A stretch of DNA of 64,000 nt, from assembly GCA_009760855.2 (NCBI GenBank), contig WPIO01000078.1, positions 606,501-670,500 of the forward strand. The letters run 5' to 3'. The notes beneath the pieces were generated by a model. That model was not told the origin of the DNA. It saw nothing but the letters and a program-made list of their open reading frames with translations, and made no database searches. Source of the stretch: Cristatella mucedo. Its lineage: Eukaryota; Bryozoa; Phylactolaemata; Cristatellidae. Below, in pieces: positions 60,201-64,000 of this stretch (position 1 is its first letter; each line of letters opens with the position of its first letter). The position numbers and the translations under genes were made by a program.

Positions 60201-60559
60201 GCATATCCTACCAAAGCCTCACGGTGTCGCGATATCCATTGAAAATATGACAATTTCAGAAGAAGCTAGAAACACAACTGTTCTTCAATGCAAATGCTGG
60301 GTCCATGTAAATCGTCTCGTGTATGCTTTTGCATACTGACATTGTGCACAGTATCACTAACCAATTGCCATGCTCCCTTTACAGCATATGTAAATTGCCT
60401 ATTTACTACTCTGAGGTGCTATATATTGTTGAGGGTCTTTTAATAGTATGATCATTTCCATTGTACACGAATTTTCTTTACAGGTAGATCAGTCGGACAA
60501 AGAGGTACAGAATGAGGACTCGACTAGTGCAGAAAGTGCTGGCACTACGGAGCAGCAAG
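53992..60559 (+). CDS. LRRCC1: LRRCC1/CLERC-like centrosomal LRR and coiled-coil protein (traced part)
   Basis: Gene-level entry; exons are listed separately. Six exons join with matching phases (2, 1, 1, 0, 0, then 1) to 369 codons without a stop. Order: leucine-rich repeats with the LHSNxIxKI and LDLSSNxISKMEGL forms, then [14 protein letters not shown], an LRR cap containing [13 protein letters not shown], an Ala-rich linker, and a Leu/Arg/Glu coiled coil. In human LRRCC1 the same LRR series ends with DDNPVCRLPGYR, followed by long coiled coils; that protein sits at centrioles and takes part in centrosome structure. Human LRRCC1 has about 1,000 residues, so either the gene continues past 60559 or this homologue is short. 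Intron 1 contains two LINE tails and a GT array. Confidence 0.8.
54485..54842 (-). mobile_element. L2/CR1-like LINE 3' end in LRRCC1-like intron 1
   Basis: Clean inverted tail (TAATAATAATGTACTTGATA), 3' UTR and the end of ORF2 ([20 protein letters not shown]). It breaks off at about 54840. Confidence 0.9.
55190..55645 (+). mobile_element. Diverged LINE 3' part with SINE insertion
   Basis: CCGTCAAATCCTTTTCAGAC and TCTTAAAGCCTGGAGCTCGC match the ORF2 end. After the SINE (55405-55545) a tail follows: GCATATTTTAAGTGCCTATA, GAGATTTAGTTCTCTTAGGG and TGCTATGC. Confidence 0.6.
55405..55545 (+). mobile_element. tRNA-derived SINE with an L2-like tail
   Basis: GCCGAGCTGGTTTTCCCGAT, TTGGCTCGAGCCC (B-box region), CATATGTGAAGCACCCGACT, AGAGATTAAGTTCTCTTGGG and GTGCTATAAAATTAAT. 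Confidence 0.8.
55650..57018. other. LRRCC1-like intron 1, part; nothing recognised
   Basis: Contains a C homopolymer at about 55935-55949 within a CCCCTGCCAA-rich patch, but no gene or repeat tail. Confidence 0.35.
57019..57222. repeat. Compound (GT)n / (GTGC)n microsatellite
   Basis: GT repeats mixed with GTGCGT and GGGTGCGC units, ending in a pure (GT)n of about 45 nt. Adjacent to the LINE end at 57225. Confidence 0.95.
57225..57768 (+). mobile_element. L2/CR1-like LINE 3' end with a small internal duplication
   Basis: CAGCCTACCTATCACATCTA to AACTCACTTTCGACTTCACT and the 3' UTR with (ATT)n. The stretch GGTTTTCGGGATCTGATCGT is repeated about 60 nt later as CTTTTCGGGATATGATCGTT together with the following codons, a local tandem duplication within the element. 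Confidence 0.85.
57867..58084 (+). CDS. LRRCC1: LRRCC1-like exon 2 (LRRs and LRR cap)
   Basis: Acceptor CCCTTGCTTGTAG and donor CCAG|GTATGA, phase 2 to phase 1. Encodes [32 protein letters not shown] and [19 protein letters not shown]. The last part is the signature LRR cap of LRRCC1. Confidence 0.87.
58238..58342 (+). CDS. LRRCC1: LRRCC1-like exon 3
   Basis: Acceptor TTGTTTATGTTTCAG, donor CAAG|GTAAGC, phase 1 at both ends. Encodes [20 protein letters not shown], completing the NPVC-x3-GY cap, then a short Ala-rich helix. Confidence 0.83.
58455..58762 (+). CDS. LRRCC1: LRRCC1-like exon 4 (Ala-rich linker)
   Basis: Acceptor TTTCTTTCCCCAG, donor CGG|GTGAGT, phase 1 to phase 0. Starts [20 protein letters not shown] and contains a long Ala/Glu/Arg tract ([11 protein letters not shown]). 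Very GC-rich. The linker has no counterpart I know in vertebrate LRRCC1. Minus-strand frames here are shadows. Confidence 0.75.
58861..58968 (+). CDS. LRRCC1: LRRCC1-like exon 5 (coiled coil)
   Basis: Acceptor TTCGAGAGCAG, donor AAG|GTGAGG, phase 0 at both ends. Its 36 codons show a heptad-like spacing of Leu with Arg/Glu ([20 protein letters not shown]). It is followed by an intronic LINE. Confidence 0.72.
59155..60440 (+). mobile_element. Diverged L2/CR1-like LINE in LRRCC1-like intron 5
   Basis: RT words in order: TCAATCACTCCACTGAGTCC, TTTGGCAGCATTTGATACTT (AAFDT), CATGTCCTTCTTGATCGCCT, then ORF2 end words and the tail GCATATGTAAATTGCCTATT. Many indels. Confidence 0.68.
60484..60559 (+). 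CDS. LRRCC1: LRRCC1-like exon 6
   Basis: Acceptor TTTTCTTTACAG and donor CAAG|GTATAC, phase 0 to phase 1. Encodes [20 protein letters not shown] and a Gln-rich end. It has no domain; support comes from splice sites and phase. Confidence 0.6.
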
Positions 60560-60857
60560 GTATACATACATCCGATTACATACATGAGGGGAGGCATCGG
60601 CTCACCATGTGTGCCAAATGCATGCATGCATGCATGCAGGGTCGTGCGACACAATGCACCCAGCATGTTCCACCTGTTGCTAGTGATGCCTACGTGTCCA
60701 GCATGCAATCGCTGGCATAGCTTCAAGCGTTTAGTGGTTCAGTCAATCTCAGGCAGTGCGTCTGGAATGAAGTCCTACATGCACAATCTTAGCTGGTTTT
60801 ATGAGCTAGTCCTTCTACAAAATCTTATTTATACTTTCGTCTCAAAAATTGTTACAG

Positions 60858-60874
60858 GCGGGCAGACAGGCTGA
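60858..60874 (+). CDS. LRRCC1: Possible terminal micro-exon of the LRRCC1-like gene
   Basis: Acceptor AAATTGTTACAG fits phase 1 of exon 6 and gives five residues (GGQTG) and TGA. The protein would then be about 374 residues. The alternative is that the gene continues past the LINEs and beyond 64000. Confidence 0.3.
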
Positions 60875-60899
60875 CATTGATCTTTTTGTGTGAACTTGC

Positions 60900-61400
60900 T
60901 CGGTTTGCGAGTGAAGAGCGAATCACATGGACCCACCACTAAATACTGTGATAAATAGATGCGTTTTAGAATCTTTTTGAATGTCGTCAAGTCAGGTGAT
61001 GTCGTGACATCAGTCGGGACTGTGTTCCAGCGTTTGGGAACGCACGAATTAAAGGCACGCTTTGCAAAGGATTTGAGATTCGTACGAGGTGTAGATAAAG
61101 AATTTGATCAAGAAAAGCAGGTGGTACGATGCATGGACTGGTGGTGGAGTAGATCTGGTAGGTAGGCTGGAGCCAAAGAATGAAGGGACCTAAAAGTGAG
61201 TAACAGAACCTTGAACTTGATGCGCTGCTCGACTGGGAGCCAGTACAGGTTAGCGAGAAGTGCTGTGTCGTGGCAGCTGGGACGCTCATGACTGACAAGC
61301 TAGCTGCAGAGTTTTGAACAGCTGTAAGTGCCTGGACTGACTGTCCATCGACAGGCGTATGAGGACTACTGTAGATCGTACCAATCGATTCTAGCAAAAG
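60900..61400 (-). mobile_element. Diverged L2/CR1-like LINE fragment
   Basis: Inverted ORF2 end without a 3' tail: GAATCACATGGACCCACCAC, GTGTTCCAGCGTTTGGGAAC and GAGCCAGTACAGGTTAGCGA. Confidence 0.75.
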
Positions 61401-62033
61401 GCAAGTCTAGCTTCTATAAAAACGTTGTTGAATCACAAATGCACAATCCAAAATGCTGTTGACGATCAACCATCTCCTCAACCACTCCCAGCTTAGCTCC
61501 TTACCTGATGATCCTTGTGATGATCTAGCCGATCACTTCTCTATCTTCTTTGTCCAGAAGATAGACAAGACCAGGGAGCCCATCCCTGCAATGGCAGCAT
61601 CCCCCCTAGAATGCTGTCTCTCGATTCCTGGCTGCACGTCAATGTCTTCATTTAAGCAGGTGACTAGTGATCTCGTCTTGAAGTTCATATCCCAATCAAA
61701 GAAGACAACAAGTCCTTTGGACCTATTCCCACTGTCCTGCTCCTACGTTGCATTGATCTGCTGCTGCCCTGCTTAACTAACATCGTTAATATGTCATTAG
61801 CCTCAGGTCATGTCCCAGCACCTTTCAAAAAAGATGCAGTCAGGCCACTTCTCAAGAAACTAACACTAGACCAAGAGAACTTAAGCAACTACCGCCCAGT
61901 CTCCCTTTTACCATTCCTATCAAAGACACTGGGACGGGTCGTGGCGGACCAGCTGAACTCATATATTTGAACTTCTATCCTTGCTAGAAAGTTCCAGTCT
62001 GGCTTCAGAGCTAATCACTCCACAGAATTAGCA

Positions 62034-63125
62034 TTGCTTAGGGTGTACAACGACCTACTAAGGAATGAAGACATAGGTAGAGTGTCTCTGCTTGTTTTGC
62101 TCGATCTTTCGGCAGCTTTTGATACTATCGATCACAAAGTTCTTCTAGAGCACCTCTCATCTCGCCTGGGCATCACTGGCACTGCTCTGCAATGGTTCAG
62201 GTCCTATCTCAGTGGAAGACTCCAGAGTATTGATGTAAATGGACAAAGATCATCTGAGGAACCTCTGAAATATGAGGTACCTCAGGGCTCCGTGCTAGGT
62301 CCGGTTTTTCACGTTTTATTTTCTCCTTGCCCATGCGATTGCCCTGCACAATCTAGGTTTTCACTTCTATGCGATGACACTCAGTTGTACCTTAGCTTTG
62401 ATCCCTCCCAGCCTTCGGGCACCTCGAATTCTCTCAACTCACTTGTTGCATGTATTGATGACATCCACACATGGATGGAAGCAGATTTTATCAAATTGAA
62501 TGATGATAACACCAACTTACTAGTTATGGGCGTACCCAGTGTGATTCAGAAATTGGAAAGGCTAACGCTCAAAATCGACTCTGGCAGCATATCTTCTGTT
62601 GAATCTGCACAAAGTGTACGTGTCATATTCCCAAGTGACCTTTCGTTAGACGACCACATCAGCTCCTCAGTCAAGTCTATCTACTTTCAGCTACACAATA
62701 TTACTAAAATTCGGGCTTGTTTAGACAGGGATACCACATCTAAATTGGTCCGTGCACTTTTGACATCACATCTTAACTTCTGTAACTCACTGCTTGCTGG
62801 TCTACCGGCCTTTACAATCAGGTGCTTACAGCTTGTGCATAACTCTGCAGCTAGGCATGTCAGTCATTGTTGGCGCTGTTGCCACATCACACCACTTCTC
62901 GCCGACCTGCACTGGCTCCCAGTCAAGCAATGTATCGACTTCCAAGTTTTTCACCAACTTTCCAAGTTCCTTCATTCTCTGGCTCCAGCCTACCTATCAG
63001 ATCTACTCCCCCATCAGGCTAAGCAACGTACCACTCGCTTTTCGGAATCTAATTACCTATACCTCGTACAAACCTCAAATCCTTTGGGGACCATGCCTTT
63101 AGTTCGTATTAAATTCATTTATTAA
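62034..63125 (+). pseudogene. LINE ORF2 reverse transcriptase frame
   Basis: Open frame of 363 codons, the longest in the window. It covers RT fingers and palm, the thumb-side KLNDDNTNLLVMG, and the C-terminal [20 protein letters not shown]. The catalytic pair DD is present, but the preceding residues are LC rather than YA. The last codons enter the SINE at 63118, so the natural C terminus is lost. Dead or dependent copy. Confidence 0.85.
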
Positions 63126-63240
63126 ATTTATTTGTATAGCGCCCCAAGAGAACTTAATCTCTATTTAGGCGCTTCACATATGCCTCAGAGCTTGAGCCAA
63201 GACCTCAGCGAGACCTTAGTCGGCGAGCACATATATTCCC
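63118..63240 (-). mobile_element. tRNA-derived SINE with an L2-like tail, inside the LINE
   Basis: TTATTTGTATAGCGCCCCAA, GAGAACTTAATCTCTATTTA and GGCGCTTCACATATGCC form the inverted tail. The tRNA part is shortened, at GAGCTTGAGCCAAGACCTCA. LINE sequence resumes at 63236 with TTCCCAAAGCCTGGAACTCA, continuing the interrupted ORF2. Confidence 0.85.
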
Positions 63241-63569
63241 AAAGCCTGGAACTCACTCCCGACTTGCATCATGACACCCCTGACTTGACCACATTTAAAA
63301 AAACAACTAAAAACTCACCCTTTTATCACAGCATTTAGTGGTTCCCGGTGATTCGACCTCTATGTGCTTATGCCTGCTGACACTGTACATACTGCCACTA
63401 AGCAAACCTGCATGCTGATCCTGTGCATGTCACCCCTAACCATGTTATTCGTGTTGTTTATTGAGCATGCCACCAGTGACCATTCGATCGTGTTTCCTTT
63501 GCAGCAGATTTAAAGTGCCTAGAGAGAGATTGAGTTCTCTGGGGTGCTTTATGAAGTGTATTAGTATTA

Positions 63570-64000
63570 CAATTATTATTATATTGTGATTGGACAGATC
63601 GGTAGACCAGCAAGCAGTGAGTTACAGAGTCAAGATGGGATGTCACAAATGCACGGACCAATTTAGATTGTCTAAGGAAGCCCGAATTTTAGCAATATTA
63701 TGTAGCTGAAAGTAGGCAGACTTAACTGCAGAGTTGATGTTGCCGTCCCATAAAAGGTCACTTAGGAACAGGACACCTAGATTTCGTGCAGATGCAATGC
63801 CATTTTCTGTGTCACACTTGGTTTACCCGTATCTAGTAATTTGGTTTTATTGCCATTCACTTTAAGAGAGTTTGCTGCCATTTTATGTGCAAATGTCTTC
63901 GATACGTGCTGCAAAGGAGTTGAGAGAATTCGACGTGCTGGAAGGCTGGGACGTTGACTTGCCGAGGCCCTTCACTGTCCAAAATGCCCAGCAGAGGGAG
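63570..64000 (-). mobile_element. L2/CR1-like LINE internal fragment, cut by the window edge
   Basis: Inverted ORF2: GTAGACCAGCAAGCAGTGAG, CAATATTATGTAGCTGAAAG and GGACACCTAGATTTCGTGCA, to RT words at 63880-63950. It is tail-less and abuts the tail of the preceding plus-strand LINE, with opposite orientation. Confidence 0.8.

Larger units (their letters stand above)
61440..63595 (+). mobile_element. Longest L2/CR1-like LINE, nearly complete reverse transcriptase
   Basis: From 61453 the frames encode LNHSQLSSLPDDPCDDLADH with FFVQKIDKT, then a gap region and RT from about 61860 (NYRPVSLLPFLSKTLGR). Frame 62034-63125 holds [39 protein letters not shown] and VPQGSVLGPV, then a palm motif reading CDDTQLYLSF where the usual form is YADD. 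ORF2 end words follow, to a SINE at 63118 and a tail near 63500-63590. The 5' part (endonuclease) is absent. Earlier frames carry stops, so it is not autonomous. Confidence 0.9.

Overview
The window is nuclear DNA from an animal, most likely an invertebrate. It has intron-rich genes with consensus GT-AG splice sites, dense L2/CR1-type non-LTR retrotransposons, tRNA-derived SINEs and long dinucleotide microsatellites. I cannot fix the species. There is no bacterial or phage gene organisation, and most long open frames are either retrotransposon pieces or chance frames in repeats.

Two host genes can be rebuilt exon by exon. On the minus strand, 42089 down to 5955, is a PIAS-family SUMO E3 ligase. 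It has an N-terminal SAP domain, a linker, a very large alanine/serine-rich exon, the PINIT domain spread over several small exons, the SP-RING (MIZ) zinc domain, the conserved segment after it, and a C-terminal SUMO-interacting motif followed by acidic residues and a stop. Fourteen exons (one tentative) join in frame into about 813 codons. On the plus strand, 53992 to at least 60559, is a gene like LRRCC1/CLERC, the centrosomal leucine-rich-repeat coiled-coil protein. Six exons with matching phases encode the LRR block, the LRR cap, an Ala-rich linker and a short coiled coil. The gene may end at 60874 or continue beyond what I can trace.

Layout: 1-1740 (minus) is an AT-rich, broken fragment of a protein-primed-type family B DNA polymerase of the Polinton/Maverick or adintovirus kind. 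1775-3335 holds two nested LINEs. 5955-42089 is the PIAS-like gene, whose introns hold many LINE and SINE pieces, a relic of a repeated uncharacterised protein family (about 13.99-14.78 kb), an 88-bp tandem duplication and a polypurine tract. 41.5-44.3 kb is a CpG-rich stretch bounded by (GA)n and (CT)n arrays, likely the PIAS promoter region. 44.3-53.9 kb is intergenic and made largely of LINE fragments, with a 220-bp TA array beside an 86-bp inverted repeat. 53.99-60.9 kb is the LRRCC1-like gene. 60.9-64.0 kb is LINE sequence, including the longest reverse-transcriptase frame of the window (62034-63125).

Two repeat relationships stand out. One SINE family carries a tail matching the 3' end of the local L2-like LINE, as expected of a LINE/SINE mobilisation pair. 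Same-family insertions are also nested inside one another (about 2.3 kb, 49.8 kb and 63.1 kb). PIAS and LRRCC1 proteins act separately (nuclear SUMOylation versus centrosome), and nothing here links them functionally. I did not find evidence for a wholly new biological system; the most notable items are the unusual architecture of the PIAS-like protein and the polymerase relic at the left edge.
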